Source of the DNA: an uncultured Sphingopyxis sp. | GTDB lineage: Bacteria > Pseudomonadota > Alphaproteobacteria > Sphingomonadales > Sphingomonadaceae | NCBI RefSeq assembly: GCF_900078365.1 | Contig: NZ_LT598653.1 | Span: 558,001-622,000 of the forward strand | Direction of reading: 5' to 3' | Length of the DNA: 64,000 nt | Part shown: in pieces, positions 32,907 to 42,411 of the stretch | Position numbering within the stretch: position 1 is the first letter of the stretch | Layout of the letters: each line of letters opens with the position of its first letter | Made by a program: the position numbers and the translations under genes | Notes under the pieces: model-generated | Databases searched by the model: none | The model's input: only the letters and a program-made list of their open reading frames with translations | What the model was told of the DNA's origin: nothing

Positions 32907-34070
32907 TCAGCGCGTCGTCGAGACGCGATAGATCATGCGGTGATGATAGGGTTTGCCGGGATCGACCCGCGCCGATCCGAACGCGGGCTGGTTGGGCGTG
33001 TCGGGGAATTTCTGCGGTTCCAGCGCGATGCCGTCGCCCATGCGGTAAAGATGACCGCGCTTGCCGACGAGCGTGCCGTCGAGGAAGTTGCCGGTATAGA
33101 CTTGAAGCCCCGGTTCGGTGGTCAGCACTTCGAGCACGCGGCCCGACTCCGGGTCTTCGAGCCGGGCGGCGAGCTCGGGCTTCGCGGTCGTCCCCTTGTC
33201 GAGCACGAAATTATGGTCATAGCCGCGGCCGGCGACGATCTGGGGATCGCGGCCGTCGCGGATGCCGTCGCCGATGGTCCGCCCGCGCGTGAAGTCGAAC
33301 ACGCCGCCCGCGACCGCTTTCAACTCGCCCGTCGGGATCAGCGCGTCGTTCACCGGCGTATAACGCTGCGCCGCGACGGTCAGCCTGTGACCCAGGATGC
33401 CGCGCGCCGCGCCTTCGCCGGCGAGGTTGAAAATCGCATGATTGGTCAGATTGACGATCGTCGGCGCATCGGTCTTCGCCCCGAAATCGATGGTCAGCGC
33501 CCCTGTCCGGTCGAGCGAATAGGTGACGGTGACGTCGAGCGTTCCCGGATAGCCCTGGTCGCCCGCGGGGCTGGTCAAGGTCAGCGTGACGCTGGCGGCC
33601 GGTCCGCTCTCGACCGACGCGACCGTCCACAACTGCTTGTCGAAGCCCCTCGTGCCGCCGTGGAGGGAGTTGGCGCCATTGTTGAGCGGAAGCTGGTAGG
33701 ACCGGCCGTCGAGCGCGAAGCGGCCGCCCGCGATACGATTAGCATAGCGGCCGACGGTAACGCCGAAATAATTGGGCTTGTCGACATAGCCCGCGAGGTC
33801 GTCATAGCCGAGGACGATGTCCGCGACGGCGCCCGTGCGATCGGGCGCCTCGAGCGACTGAAGCGTCGCGCCATAGGTGATGATGCGCGCCTTCACGCCC
33901 GCTTCATTGGCGAGCGTGATCGTCTCGACCGTCCGGCCGTCCGCCAATTTGCCGAGTTCGGACCGCTCGGCGGTCGCCGCATGGGCGTTCGGCGCGACGG
34001 TCGTCGCGGTAAGGGCGGCGCATGTCGCGAGCAATCTCGCCACTTTCTTCCTGCTGCTGACGACGCGCAT
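32907..34070 (-). CDS. galM: Exported aldose 1-epimerase
   Basis: 387 aa with an N-terminal signal peptide ending near HAA. Mutarotase motifs are visible: YGATLQSLEAPD, NRIAGGRFALDG, LHGGTRGFDKQLW, LTNHAIFNLAG (with the catalytic His), YDHNFVLD and VYTGNF. It interconverts sugar anomers in the periplasm, which would help convert furanose L-arabinose released by glycosidases to the form used by the transporter or dehydrogenase. It is the first gene of the minus-strand pair with the dehydratase. GAGGAG precedes ATG 34070. Confidence 0.92.
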   Translation of the reverse strand: MRVVSSRKKVARLLATCAALTATTVAPNAHAATAERSELGKLADGRTVETITLANEAGVKARIITYGATLQSLEAPDRTGAVADIVLGYDDLAGYVDKPNYFGVTVGRYANRIAGGRFALDGRSYQLPLNNGANSLHGGTRGFDKQLWTVASVESGPAASVTLTLTSPAGDQGYPGTLDVTVTYSLDRTGALTIDFGAKTDAPTIVNLTNHAIFNLAGEGAARGILGHRLTVAAQRYTPVNDALIPTGELKAVAGGVFDFTRGRTIGDGIRDGRDPQIVAGRGYDHNFVLDKGTTAKPELAARLEDPESGRVLEVLTTEPGLQVYTGNFLDGTLVGKRGHLYRMGDGIALEPQKFPDTPNQPAFGSARVDPGKPYHHRMIYRVSTTR

Positions 34071-34103
34071 GGACTATCTCCTCACCGATTGACGATTGCC
34101 CTA

Positions 34104-34122
34104 GATAGTATACAGTCAGACA
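34104..34122 (+). promoter_or_regulatory. Operator site B
   Basis: GATAGTATACAGTCAGACA, with core GTATACAGT at 34108-34116. It lies between the divergent galM and sugar symporter genes. Confidence 0.65.
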
Positions 34123-34173
34123 AGTTGTAAAGAAGCCGCTTCGCTGCCGGCATAAAAAAGGGAGAAGTCGTTC

Positions 34174-35514
34174 ATGCCCGTTCCATCCGGTGTCCCCACA
34201 AGCAGCGGGAGCCCGCCGGCCGGCCCGGCGCGGAGCTACACGGCGGCGCTGACGCTGCTGGCGAGCCTTTTTTTCATGTGGGGGTTCATCACCGTCATCA
34301 ACAATACGCTGCTGCCGCATCTGCGCAGCGTGTTCGACCTCAGCTACACGCAAACGACCCTTATCGAGTCGGTGTGGTTCATCGCCTATTTCGTCGCCTC
34401 GATACCGTCGGCGAAGCTGATCGAGCGCATCGGATATCAAAAGGCGCTGGTCGTCGGGCTTTTGATCATGGCGGCGGGCTCGCTGGGCATGATGCTGGCG
34501 GCGAGCCTTCCCTCCTATGGCGTGACGCTGGTCATGCTCTTCATCATCGCCTGCGGCATCAGCCTGCTTCAGGTTGCCGCCAATCCCTATGTCGTCGTGG
34601 TGGGCGCGCCGGAAACGGCGTCGTCGCGCCTCAACCTCGTGCAGGCGATGAACTCGGCGGGCACGATGCTGGCGCCGATGTTCGGCGCCTATCTGATTCT
34701 GGGCCGGTCGAAGGGGGGCACGGCGGAAGCCGGCACGGTGCTGACCCAGGCGGAGCGGCTCGCCGACGCGCATTCGGTGATTCTGCCCTATGGCCTCGTG
34801 GCGGTCGCGCTCCTCATACTCGCGGTCATCATCGCGCGTTTCCCGCTTCCCGCGATGGGCGCGGCGACCAGCCGGGTCAGCCGCGAAGAACGCAAGCATC
34901 ATTCGCTGTGGCGGCACCGCAATCTCGTGTGGGGTATTCCGGCCATCTTCATCTATCTGATCGCCGAAATCGGGGTCGCCAACCTGTTCGTCAACTTCGT
35001 CAGCCAGCCCGACATCGCGAACCTGACACATGAGCAGGCGGGAAATTATCTGACCTTCCTTTGGGGCGGGATGATGGTCGGACGCTTTCTGGGGGCGGCG
35101 ATCATGCAGCGGGTGAGCGCCGAAGCATTGCTCGCGGCCTTCTCGATCGGCGCATTCATCGTGATGCTCGTGACGGTCTTCGCCCACGGCCCCGTCGCCA
35201 TGTGGTCGCTGATTTTGGTGGGGCTGTTCCATTCGATCATGTTCCCGACCATTTTCGCGCTCGGCATTCGCGGTCTCGGGCCGCTGACCGAAGAAGGGTC
35301 GGGCCTGCTCATCATGGCGATCGCGGGCGGCGCGCTCGTCGTCGTGCAGGGCTGGCTCGCCGACCTTTACGGCCTGCAGATGTCCTTCCTGCTCACTGCG
35401 GCGTGCGAGCTTTATATCCTCTTCTATGCCCTGTGGGGGTCAAAGCCCGTCGTCTCGGGCGAAGGTCCGGCCGCGGTCGAACCACCGGGAATGGTGCCCT
35501 CCGACGCGTCCTGA
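34174..35514 (+). CDS. FucP-family sugar:H+ symporter
   Basis: 446 aa with about 12 membrane segments. The FucP-type signatures are SLFFMWGFITVINNTLLPHL, ESVWFIAYFVASIP, QVAANPYVVVVG and SRLNLVQAMNSAGTMLAP. FucP relatives carry L-fucose, L-arabinose or glucose/galactose across the inner membrane. In this setting L-arabinose is the inferred cargo. It is divergent from galM with operator B between them. Its last 91 bases overlap the end of the convergent lactonase gene. Confidence 0.9.
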   Translation: MPVPSGVPTSSGSPPAGPARSYTAALTLLASLFFMWGFITVINNTLLPHLRSVFDLSYTQTTLIESVWFIAYFVASIPSAKLIERIGYQKALVVGLLIMAAGSLGMMLAASLPSYGVTLVMLFIIACGISLLQVAANPYVVVVGAPETASSRLNLVQAMNSAGTMLAPMFGAYLILGRSKGGTAEAGTVLTQAERLADAHSVILPYGLVAVALLILAVIIARFPLPAMGAATSRVSREERKHHSLWRHRNLVWGIPAIFIYLIAEIGVANLFVNFVSQPDIANLTHEQAGNYLTFLWGGMMVGRFLGAAIMQRVSAEALLAAFSIGAFIVMLVTVFAHGPVAMWSLILVGLFHSIMFPTIFALGIRGLGPLTEEGSGLLIMAIAGGALVVVQGWLADLYGLQMSFLLTAACELYILFYALWGSKPVVSGEGPAAVEPPGMVPSDAS

Positions 35515-36383
35515 CCGGCGAAGCGGGCGGGGCTGCGACCGGTTGTCACGCCGGTCAGGCACAGCAGCGCCCCCGCCAGCGGTTGCCGGGCGAGTGCTTC
35601 TGGCGTCAGGCCGACCGTGGCGCTGGTGACATAGAGGCGGTCGAGGTCGCGGCCGCCGAAGGCCGGGCAGGTCGGACGCTGAACGGGCAGGGGGATCTCG
35701 CGCACGATCTCCCCTTCGGGCGACAGGCGGCGCAGACACCATCCGTCCCAGAATGCGATCCAGACATGATCGTCGGCATCGACCGCCATGCCGTCGGGAT
35801 AGCCCTGTTCGGGGGCGAAGGCGGCGAAAGGCCGTTCGGCGACCGGGTTGCCGCCGGCGTCGAGCGTGACCGCGGTGATTCGCTGCGCCGCCGAGTCGGT
35901 GACGAGCATGGTGCCGTCGGCGAGGAACGCCGGTCCGTTGGGCACCATGATGCCGCCGCGGACCCGCGCCACGCTCCCGTCCGGATCGAGCCGGTAGAGC
36001 GAACCTCGCGCCGCCGCTTCGGCATCATCCATCGTCCCGGCCCAGAACCGGCCCTCGCCATCGACCTGGCCGTCGTTGAAACGATTGCCGACGGGCTCGT
36101 CGACCGTCGCCAGGACGTCGCAAGCGGAAATCGAGAGATCGTCGGCGATGGAAAGCCGCACGAAACCGGGGTCGCCGCTGGCGATAAGCTTCCCGCCCCG
36201 CGTCAGCCCGAGCGCGGTAAGGCGGAAAGGCAAGGGGTGCCGATGGTTGGCGCCGCTCGCGACATGATGCGCGTGCAGGGCCGGCGCCTTGATGTCGACC
36301 CACCACAGGATTTCGCGATCGGGATCCCATAGCGCGCCTTCGCCAAGCTTCGCACCGACGGGTGAAACGGCCCTGATTATCAT
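35424..36383 (-). CDS. SMP-30/gluconolactonase-family sugar lactonase
   Basis: 319 aa. Beta-propeller motifs are present: KLGEGALWDP (metal Glu), NRFNDGQVDGEGRFWAGTM, VPNGPAFLADG (Asn), and GYPDGMAVDADDHVWIAFW (Asp). It would hydrolyse L-arabino-1,4-lactone to L-arabonate. The last 30 residues are an extension coded by sequence that overlaps the symporter gene on the other strand. It is divergent from the semialdehyde dehydrogenase gene across operator C. Confidence 0.9.
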   Translation of the reverse strand: MIIRAVSPVGAKLGEGALWDPDREILWWVDIKAPALHAHHVASGANHRHPLPFRLTALGLTRGGKLIASGDPGFVRLSIADDLSISACDVLATVDEPVGNRFNDGQVDGEGRFWAGTMDDAEAAARGSLYRLDPDGSVARVRGGIMVPNGPAFLADGTMLVTDSAAQRITAVTLDAGGNPVAERPFAAFAPEQGYPDGMAVDADDHVWIAFWDGWCLRRLSPEGEIVREIPLPVQRPTCPAFGGRDLDRLYVTSATVGLTPEALARQPLAGALLCLTGVTTGRSPARFAGQDASEGTIPGGSTAAGPSPETTGFDPHRA

Positions 36384-36427
36384 TATCCTCTCCTTGACGC
36401 TGCCCCGCCAATCTGCAATCGGGGCAT

Positions 36428-36446
36428 AATAGTATACTGTCAGACT
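36428..36446 (+). promoter_or_regulatory. Operator site C
   Basis: AATAGTATACTGTCAGACT, with core GTATACTGT at 36432-36440. It lies between the divergent lactonase and semialdehyde dehydrogenase genes, 21 bases before the latter's start, so it overlaps the likely transcription start. Confidence 0.68.
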
Positions 36447-36460
36447 TATTGGAGTGCATC

Positions 36461-38038
36461 ATGGAAATTACAGGCGCCATCCTGATAGGATTCGCCGACC
36501 GCGCGGGCGAAGCGCGCTTCGCGGCGGTCGATCCGGCAACCGGACGGGACATCGGCCCGGATTTCCACGAAGCCGGCGCTGCCGACGTCGCCGACGCCGC
36601 CGCGCTGGCGGACAGGGCCTTTGCCGTTTTCAGCGAAACCGCGCTCGAAGCACGGGCTCTGTTCCTTGAAGCCATCGCCGAAGAAATCGCCGCCATCGGC
36701 GATGCGCTGATCGAACGGGCGATGCGCGAAAGCGGGTTGCCCCGCGCGCGGCTGGAGGGAGAACGCGGGCGCACGATCGGCCAGCTCCGCCTGTTCGCCT
36801 CGGTCGTGCGCGAAGGCGGCTGGCTCGACGTCACGATCGATCCCGCCCTGCCCGATCGCGCTCCGCTGCCCCGGCCCGATTTGCGCCGCCGCAATGTCGC
36901 GCTCGGCCCGGTCGCGGTGTTCGGCGCGTCGAATTTCCCGCTCGCCTTCTCGGTCGCGGGCGGCGACACGGCCTCCGCTTTAGCCGCGGGCTGTCCGGTG
37001 ATCGTGAAGGGGCACCCCGCGCACCCGGGCACCGGCGAACTGGTCGCCCGCGCGATTCGCCGGGCGGTGGAGCGTTGCGGCATGCCCGAAGGCGTATTTT
37101 CTTATCTTCCCAGCACGACCAACGAGCTTGGCGCCGCGCTGGTGGCCGACCCGCGCATCAAGGCGGTGGGCTTCACCGGATCGCGCGGCGGCGGCCTCGC
37201 GCTGGTGCGCATCGCGAGCGAGCGCGCGGAGCCGATTCCGGTCTATGCCGAAATGTCGAGCATCAATCCGGTCATCCTGTTCCCCGCTGCCGCCAAGGCG
37301 CGCGGTGCTGCGCTCGGCGAAGCCTATGCGGCGTCGCTGACGATGGGGGCGGGCCAATTCTGCACCAACCCGGGCCTGTTGATCGCCCTCGACGGCAGCG
37401 ACCTCGACGCTTTCGTCGGCTCGGCGGCCGCCGCGCTTGGCCGGTTGCCCGCGCAGCAGATGCTGACGCCGGCCATCCATTCGGCCTTCCGGCGGGGCGT
37501 CGATGCCTTGAGCGCGCACGACGCCGTCGAAACGCTCGCGCGCGGTCCGGCGGGAGAGGGTGAAAACCAGGCGCAGGCAGCACTTTTCGGTACCGGCGCC
37601 GCCGCTTTCGCGCACGATCCGGCGCTCGGCGACGAAGTGTTCGGATCGTCGTCGATCGTGGTTCGCGCGGCCGACCCGGCCGAGATCGCACGGCTTGTCG
37701 GCGGCCTCGAAGGCCAGTTGACGGCCACGCTGCTGTTCGACGAGGCCGACGAGGAGCTGGTCGCCCCCCTGATCCCGTTGCTCGCGCGCAAAGCCGGACG
37801 GATCCTCGCCAATGGATGGCCCACCGGCGTCGAAGTCTGCCACGCGATGGTTCACGGCGGCCCGTTTCCCGCCACGAGCGACAGCCGCACCACATCGGTC
37901 GGGGCGCTGGCGATCATGCGTTTCCTGCGGCCCGTCTGTTACCAGAATCTGCCCGACCGCCTGCTGCCCGCCGCGCTGCGGCAGGACAATCCCTATGGCG
38001 TGGCGCGGCGTATCGACGGTGTGCTGGCGCGCGCCTGA
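36461..38038 (+). CDS. 2-Oxoglutarate semialdehyde dehydrogenase
   Basis: 525 aa from ATG 36461, 6 bases after GGAG. It belongs to the aldehyde dehydrogenase superfamily: GPVAVFGASNFPLAFSVAGG, Glu264 in YAEMSSINPV and catalytic Cys301 in GQFCTNPG. The GQFCTNPG context and length fit the semialdehyde dehydrogenases of the oxidative pentose and hydroxyproline routes. The reaction is 2-oxoglutarate semialdehyde plus NAD(P)+ to 2-oxoglutarate. Both the L-arabinose and the 4-hydroxyproline pathway in this window end at this substrate, so one enzyme probably serves both. It heads an operon with the next two genes. Confidence 0.93.
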   Translation: MEITGAILIGFADRAGEARFAAVDPATGRDIGPDFHEAGAADVADAAALADRAFAVFSETALEARALFLEAIAEEIAAIGDALIERAMRESGLPRARLEGERGRTIGQLRLFASVVREGGWLDVTIDPALPDRAPLPRPDLRRRNVALGPVAVFGASNFPLAFSVAGGDTASALAAGCPVIVKGHPAHPGTGELVARAIRRAVERCGMPEGVFSYLPSTTNELGAALVADPRIKAVGFTGSRGGGLALVRIASERAEPIPVYAEMSSINPVILFPAAAKARGAALGEAYAASLTMGAGQFCTNPGLLIALDGSDLDAFVGSAAAALGRLPAQQMLTPAIHSAFRRGVDALSAHDAVETLARGPAGEGENQAQAALFGTGAAAFAHDPALGDEVFGSSSIVVRAADPAEIARLVGGLEGQLTATLLFDEADEELVAPLIPLLARKAGRILANGWPTGVEVCHAMVHGGPFPATSDSRTTSVGALAIMRFLRPVCYQNLPDRLLPAALRQDNPYGVARRIDGVLARA

Positions 38039-38072
38039 GGCAGGCAGAGAAGGCGATAAGGAGAGGAAGGCC

Positions 38073-39053
38073 ATGATTTCTTTGGTGCAATTCCGCGGCG
38101 CCGACGGCGACCGGGGAGTCGCGGTGATCCGCGACGGAGCGGCGGCATCGAGCGTTCCCGGCGTATCGAGCACGCTCGCGCTCGCCCGCCGTGCCCTCGC
38201 CGAAGGAACCACTTTGGGCGCGCTGATCGGGGCGCTCGGCGACGGGCCGCCGGTCGATCTCGCGGCGGTCGAACTGCTCGCGCCGATCGACCATGAGGAT
38301 CCGGCGCATCTGCTGCTCAGCGGCACCGGCCTCACCCATCTCGGTTCGGCCGAGGGGCGTGACAAGATGCACCGCGCCGTGGACGATGGAGCGCATCAGA
38401 CCGATTCGATGAAGATGTTCCTGATGGGGGTCGAAGGCGGAAAACCCGCCGGCGAGGCCCAAGGAGCCCAGCCCGAATGGTTCTATAAGGGCGACGGATC
38501 CTCGCTCGTCGCGCCGGGCGCGCCGCTGGTGTCGCCCGATTTCGCGCTCGACGCGGGCGAGGAGCCCGAAATCGCCGGCATCTATCTGATCGCCGACGAC
38601 GGCGCGCCGGTCCGTCTCGGCTATGCGCTCGCCAATGAATTTTCGGACCATGTGACCGAGCGCGGCAATTATCTGTGGCTCGCCCATTCGAAGCTGCGCC
38701 CCGCCGCGCTCGGCCCCGAACTGCTCGTCGGCGAATTGCCCGCGCATGTCGAGGGGGTCAGCCGCATCGTGCGCGAGGGCCGGACCTTGTGGGAAAAGCC
38801 CTTCCTGTCGGGCGAAGCCAATATGTCGCACAGCATCGCCAACCTCGAGCATCATCATTTCAAATATGGCCTGTTCCGGCGCCCCGGCGACGTCCATGTC
38901 CATTTCTTCGGCACCGCGACCCTGTCGTTCAGCGAGGGCGTGGAAACGCGCGAGGGCGATGTGTTCGAGATCGAGGCGGCGCCGTTCACGCTGCCGGTCC
39001 GCAATCCGATCGCCCGGGCGGCATCGCCGTCCGCCGCGGTGAAGGCGCTCTAG
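38073..39053 (+). CDS. FAH-family protein, probable 2-keto-3-deoxyarabonate dehydratase
   Basis: 326 aa from ATG 38073, which follows AGGAGAGGAAGG. The fumarylacetoacetate hydrolase fold is visible in FYKGDGSSLVAPG, GEEPEIAGIYL, GYALANEFSDHVTE and the C-terminal HFFGTATLSFSEG. Members in sugar-acid operons dehydrate 2-keto-3-deoxypentonates to 2-oxoglutarate semialdehyde. This is the step needed between the IlvD-type dehydratase and the semialdehyde dehydrogenase whose gene precedes it by 34 bp. The next gene begins directly after its stop. A cleavage or racemase role is less likely from context. Confidence 0.82.
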   Translation: MISLVQFRGADGDRGVAVIRDGAAASSVPGVSSTLALARRALAEGTTLGALIGALGDGPPVDLAAVELLAPIDHEDPAHLLLSGTGLTHLGSAEGRDKMHRAVDDGAHQTDSMKMFLMGVEGGKPAGEAQGAQPEWFYKGDGSSLVAPGAPLVSPDFALDAGEEPEIAGIYLIADDGAPVRLGYALANEFSDHVTERGNYLWLAHSKLRPAALGPELLVGELPAHVEGVSRIVREGRTLWEKPFLSGEANMSHSIANLEHHHFKYGLFRRPGDVHVHFFGTATLSFSEGVETREGDVFEIEAAPFTLPVRNPIARAASPSAAVKAL

Positions 39054-39977
39054 ATGGCCGTTCGGATCGCCATCGTCGGTCTCGGCAAGATCGCGCATGA
39101 CCAGCATCTTCCGGCCATCGCGGTGTCGGACGAATTCGAGCTGGTCGCGGCGGCGAGCCTTGCCGGCACGCTCGACGGAATACCGGTCTTCCAGAGCGTG
39201 GACGCGCTGCTGGGCGCCGGTATCGCGATCGACGCCATCGCCATGTGCCAGCCGCCGCAGGCCCGTTTCGCGGCCGCGGCGAAAGCGATCCGCGCCGGCA
39301 AGCATGTGCTGCTCGAGAAACCTCCGGGAGCGACGCTGGCGGAGGTCGAGGCGCTGACGAGGCTCGCCGAGGCGTCGGGCACGACACTCTTCGCCGCGTG
39401 GCATTCGCGCTACGCTCCCGGCGTCGCGCCCGCGCGCGCCTGGCTGGCCGAACGCCACATCCGTCGTGTCGAAATCGTCTGGAAAGAGGATGTCCGCCGA
39501 TGGCATCCCGGCCAGCAATGGATATGGGAACCCGGCGGCTTCGGCGTGTTCGATCCCGGGATCAATGCGCTGTCGATCGCCACGCACATCCTCCCGCGGC
39601 ATTTTTATCTGCGCGACGGCCGGCTGGAAATTCCGTCCAATCGCGCCGCGCCCATCGCCGCCGAACTCGATATGGTCGGCATCGACGACGCCCCGGTCCA
39701 TGCCGTCTTCGATTGGCGCCAACAGGGGCCGCAGACGTGGGACATCACCGCCGAAACCGATGCGGGCCGATTGTGCCTCGGCGCGGGAGGGGCCCGGCTG
39801 TCGATCGATGGCGTCGATCGCGACGTTGGCGCCGAGCGCGAATATCCCGAAATCTACGCCCGCTTCGCGCGCCTGATAGGCGAAGAGCGCAGCGACGTGG
39901 ACCGGACTCCGCTCCGCCTCGTCGCCGACGCCTTCATGCGCTGCCGCCGGATCGGGGTGGATCCATTTGAGGATTGA
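39054..39977 (+). CDS. Gfo/Idh-type aldose 1-dehydrogenase (L-arabinose / D-galactose)
   Basis: 307 aa. The N-terminal Rossmann motif is IAIVGLGKIA; the catalytic lysine is in LLEKPPGAT. The segment EDVRRWHPGQQWIWEPGGFGVFDPGIN is the hallmark of the galactose/arabinose 1-dehydrogenase group. It oxidises the sugar at C1 to the lactone, the first step of the oxidative pathway. Its ATG follows the previous stop without a gap, so coupling is likely. L-Arabinose is preferred from context; D-galactose could also be used, which would matter given the alpha-galactosidase in the region. Confidence 0.9.
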   Translation: MAVRIAIVGLGKIAHDQHLPAIAVSDEFELVAAASLAGTLDGIPVFQSVDALLGAGIAIDAIAMCQPPQARFAAAAKAIRAGKHVLLEKPPGATLAEVEALTRLAEASGTTLFAAWHSRYAPGVAPARAWLAERHIRRVEIVWKEDVRRWHPGQQWIWEPGGFGVFDPGINALSIATHILPRHFYLRDGRLEIPSNRAAPIAAELDMVGIDDAPVHAVFDWRQQGPQTWDITAETDAGRLCLGAGGARLSIDGVDRDVGAEREYPEIYARFARLIGEERSDVDRTPLRLVADAFMRCRRIGVDPFED

Positions 39978-39989
39978 CAGCTGCTTTCA

Positions 39990-40012
39990 TGTATGACTGT
40001 ATACGATATTCA
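39990..40012 (-). promoter_or_regulatory. Operator site D
   Basis: Core RTATACNGT on the minus strand (ACTGTATAC at 39996-40004), followed by GATATTC. GTATACGATATTCA is identical here and at site E. It lies 26 bases before the GH127 gene start. Confidence 0.68.
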
Positions 40013-40029
40013 AAATTAGGGAGCGGATC

Positions 40030-42411
40030 ATGTCATTTCAAACCAGTCGCCGGCAGCTGATGTTCGGTGTCGGCACATTCGCTATCCTTGCCCATGCGAC
40101 GGGCGCCTTTGCGGCGGGGGGCGGCATCAATCTGCGCGGCAAGGCGCGGCCGCTGCCCCTGGACGCGGTGCGCCTGAAGCCGTCCGATTTCGCGACCGCG
40201 GTCGAAGTGAACCGCGCCTATCTTCATCGCCTCGATCCCGATCGTCTGCTCCATAATTTCCGTGCCTATGCGGGGATGGAGCCCAAGGCGCCGGTCTATG
40301 GCGGCTGGGAAAGCGACACGATCGCGGGGCATACGCTGGGCCATTACATGACGGCGCTGGTGCTGACCTGGCAACAGACCGGCGATCCCGAAATGCGCCG
40401 GCGCGCCGACTATATCGTCGATGAACTCGCCGCGATCCAGGCGGCGCGCGGCAATGGCTATTTCGGCGGTCTCGGGCGCAAGCGCAAGGACGGCACGATC
40501 GTCGATGGCGTCGAGATTTTCGACGAAATCAAAAAGGGCGATATCCGCTCGGGCGGCTTCGACCTCAACGGGTCATGGGCGCCTTTCTATACCATCCACA
40601 AATTGTTCGCGGGCTTGCTCGACATCCATGGCGCGTGGGGCAATCGAAAGGCGCTCGACGTCGCGGCCGGCTTCGCCGGTTATTTCGAGGGCGTGATGAC
40701 CGCCCTGACTCCCGAGCAGGTTCAGGAGGTTCTCGCCTGCGAATATGGCGGGATCAACGAAAGCTTCGCCGAACTCTATGCCCGCACCAACGACAAGCGG
40801 TGGCTGGCGATGGCCGAGCTTTTCTATGACAAGCGCGTTCTGGATCCGCTGACCGCGCGCGAGGACAAGCTCGCCAATTTCCACGCCAACACACAGGTGC
40901 CCAAGCTGATCGGCCTCGCGCGGATTCACGAACTGACCGGCGAACCGGCAAAGGCGACCGCCGCCTCCTTCTTCTGGGACCGCGTCGTCCATCATCACAG
41001 CTATGTGATCGGGGGCAATGCCGACCGTGAATATTTCTTCGAGCCCGACACGACCGCCCGGCATATCACCGAGGCGACGTGCGAGCATTGCAACACCTAT
41101 AATATGCTGAAGCTGACGCGGCATTTGTGGACGTGGAACCCCGACGGGGCCTTCTTCGACTATTATGAACGCGCGCATCTCAACCATGTCATGGCGGCGC
41201 AGAATCCCGCGACCGGGGGCTTCACCTATATGACCCCGCTGATGTCGGGGACCGAGCGCGGCTATTCGACGACCGACGACGACGCTTTCTGGTGCTGTGT
41301 CGGTTCGGGGATGGAAAGCCACGCCAAACATGGCGATTCGATCTTCTGGGAAGGCGAGGACGGGACCTTCTACGTCAATCTCTATATCCCCGCGACGGCC
41401 GACTGGACCGCGCGCAAGGCGGGCGTGACGCTCGATACCAGCTACCCCTATGGGGCCACTTCGACGCTGCGGTTCGACAAGCTGCGTTCGGGCACCTTCC
41501 CGGTTGCGCTGCGCGTGCCCGGCTGGGCGGCCGGCAAGGCGCGGGTGACGGTGAATGGCGAGGCGGCGACGCCCGCCTTCACGCGCGGCTATGCGGTGGT
41601 GTCGCGCCGCTGGAAGGCGGGCGACGTCGTCGCGATCACGCTGCCGCTCGATCTGCGGCTCGAAGCGACGCCGGGCGATGACAGCGTCGTCTCGGTGCTG
41701 CGCGGCCCGCTCGTCCTCGCCGCCGATCTGGGGCCGAATGAACAGAAATGGGAGCGCGCCGATCCGGCGCTCGTCGGCGCGGACCTGCTCACCGGCTTTT
41801 CGCCGGTCGCGGCTGATCGGGCGATCTATGGAACGCGCGGGGTGGTTCGGCCGGCCGACCTCAATTTCGTGCCCTTCTATCGCCAGTATGAACGCCGCAG
41901 CGCCGTCTATTTCAAGCGGTTCACCGAAGCCGCGTGGCAAAGCGAAGAGGCGAGCTACAATGCGGAACAGGCGCGGCTGAAGGACGTCGCCGCGCGTTCG
42001 GTCGACGTCATGTTCCTGGGCGAGATGCAGCCTGAGCGCGACCATGACCTGACCAGCGACATCAGCTGGCCCGTGACCTATCGGGGCCGTCAGGGGCGCG
42101 ACGCCCGTTCGGGCGGCTTCTTTGAATTCGGCATGAAGGTGAAGCCGGGGCCGCTGGTTCTTCAGGCGACCTATTGGGGCGACGAGCGGCCGCGCGCCTT
42201 CGACATATTGATCGACGGGCAGCGGATCGCGACGCAGCGGCTCGGCCATGATGCGCCGGGCAAATTCTTCGACGTCGAATATCCCGTCCCCGCCGCGCTG
42301 ACGAAAGGCAAGGCGTCGGTCCGCGTGCGCGTCGTGCCGCACGATCGCAATACCGCGGGGCCGGTCTTCGGGATGCGCCTCGTCACCGCCAAGCCCGGCG
42401 GCGCGACATGA
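40030..42411 (+). CDS. GH127 beta-L-arabinofuranosidase, Tat-exported
   Basis: 793 aa. The N-terminus SRRQLMFGVGTFA is a Tat-type signal. The body is the GH127 (former DUF1680) fold: GGWESDTIAGHTLGHYMTAL, FYTIHKLFAGLLD, HITEATCEHCNTYNMLKLT, and FWCCVGSGMESHAKHGDSIF. Glu352 with Cys354, and Cys422-Cys423, match the Glu-Cys3 zinc site with nucleophilic cysteine known from Bifidobacterium HypBA1. Such enzymes release L-arabinose from beta-L-arabinofuranosyl links, notably Ara-hydroxyproline in extensin. It is the first gene of a run of four (to 46759) and has operator D in front. Confidence 0.93.
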   Translation: MSFQTSRRQLMFGVGTFAILAHATGAFAAGGGINLRGKARPLPLDAVRLKPSDFATAVEVNRAYLHRLDPDRLLHNFRAYAGMEPKAPVYGGWESDTIAGHTLGHYMTALVLTWQQTGDPEMRRRADYIVDELAAIQAARGNGYFGGLGRKRKDGTIVDGVEIFDEIKKGDIRSGGFDLNGSWAPFYTIHKLFAGLLDIHGAWGNRKALDVAAGFAGYFEGVMTALTPEQVQEVLACEYGGINESFAELYARTNDKRWLAMAELFYDKRVLDPLTAREDKLANFHANTQVPKLIGLARIHELTGEPAKATAASFFWDRVVHHHSYVIGGNADREYFFEPDTTARHITEATCEHCNTYNMLKLTRHLWTWNPDGAFFDYYERAHLNHVMAAQNPATGGFTYMTPLMSGTERGYSTTDDDAFWCCVGSGMESHAKHGDSIFWEGEDGTFYVNLYIPATADWTARKAGVTLDTSYPYGATSTLRFDKLRSGTFPVALRVPGWAAGKARVTVNGEAATPAFTRGYAVVSRRWKAGDVVAITLPLDLRLEATPGDDSVVSVLRGPLVLAADLGPNEQKWERADPALVGADLLTGFSPVAADRAIYGTRGVVRPADLNFVPFYRQYERRSAVYFKRFTEAAWQSEEASYNAEQARLKDVAARSVDVMFLGEMQPERDHDLTSDISWPVTYRGRQGRDARSGGFFEFGMKVKPGPLVLQATYWGDERPRAFDILIDGQRIATQRLGHDAPGKFFDVEYPVPAALTKGKASVRVRVVPHDRNTAGPVFGMRLVTAKPGGAT

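Noticed and set aside
31088..39977. D-xylose (Weimberg) pathway instead of L-arabinose
   Set aside because: The enzyme families overlap, but the Gfo/Idh dehydrogenase type and the GH127/GH43 enzymes favour arabinose. Kept only as an alternative within the entries.
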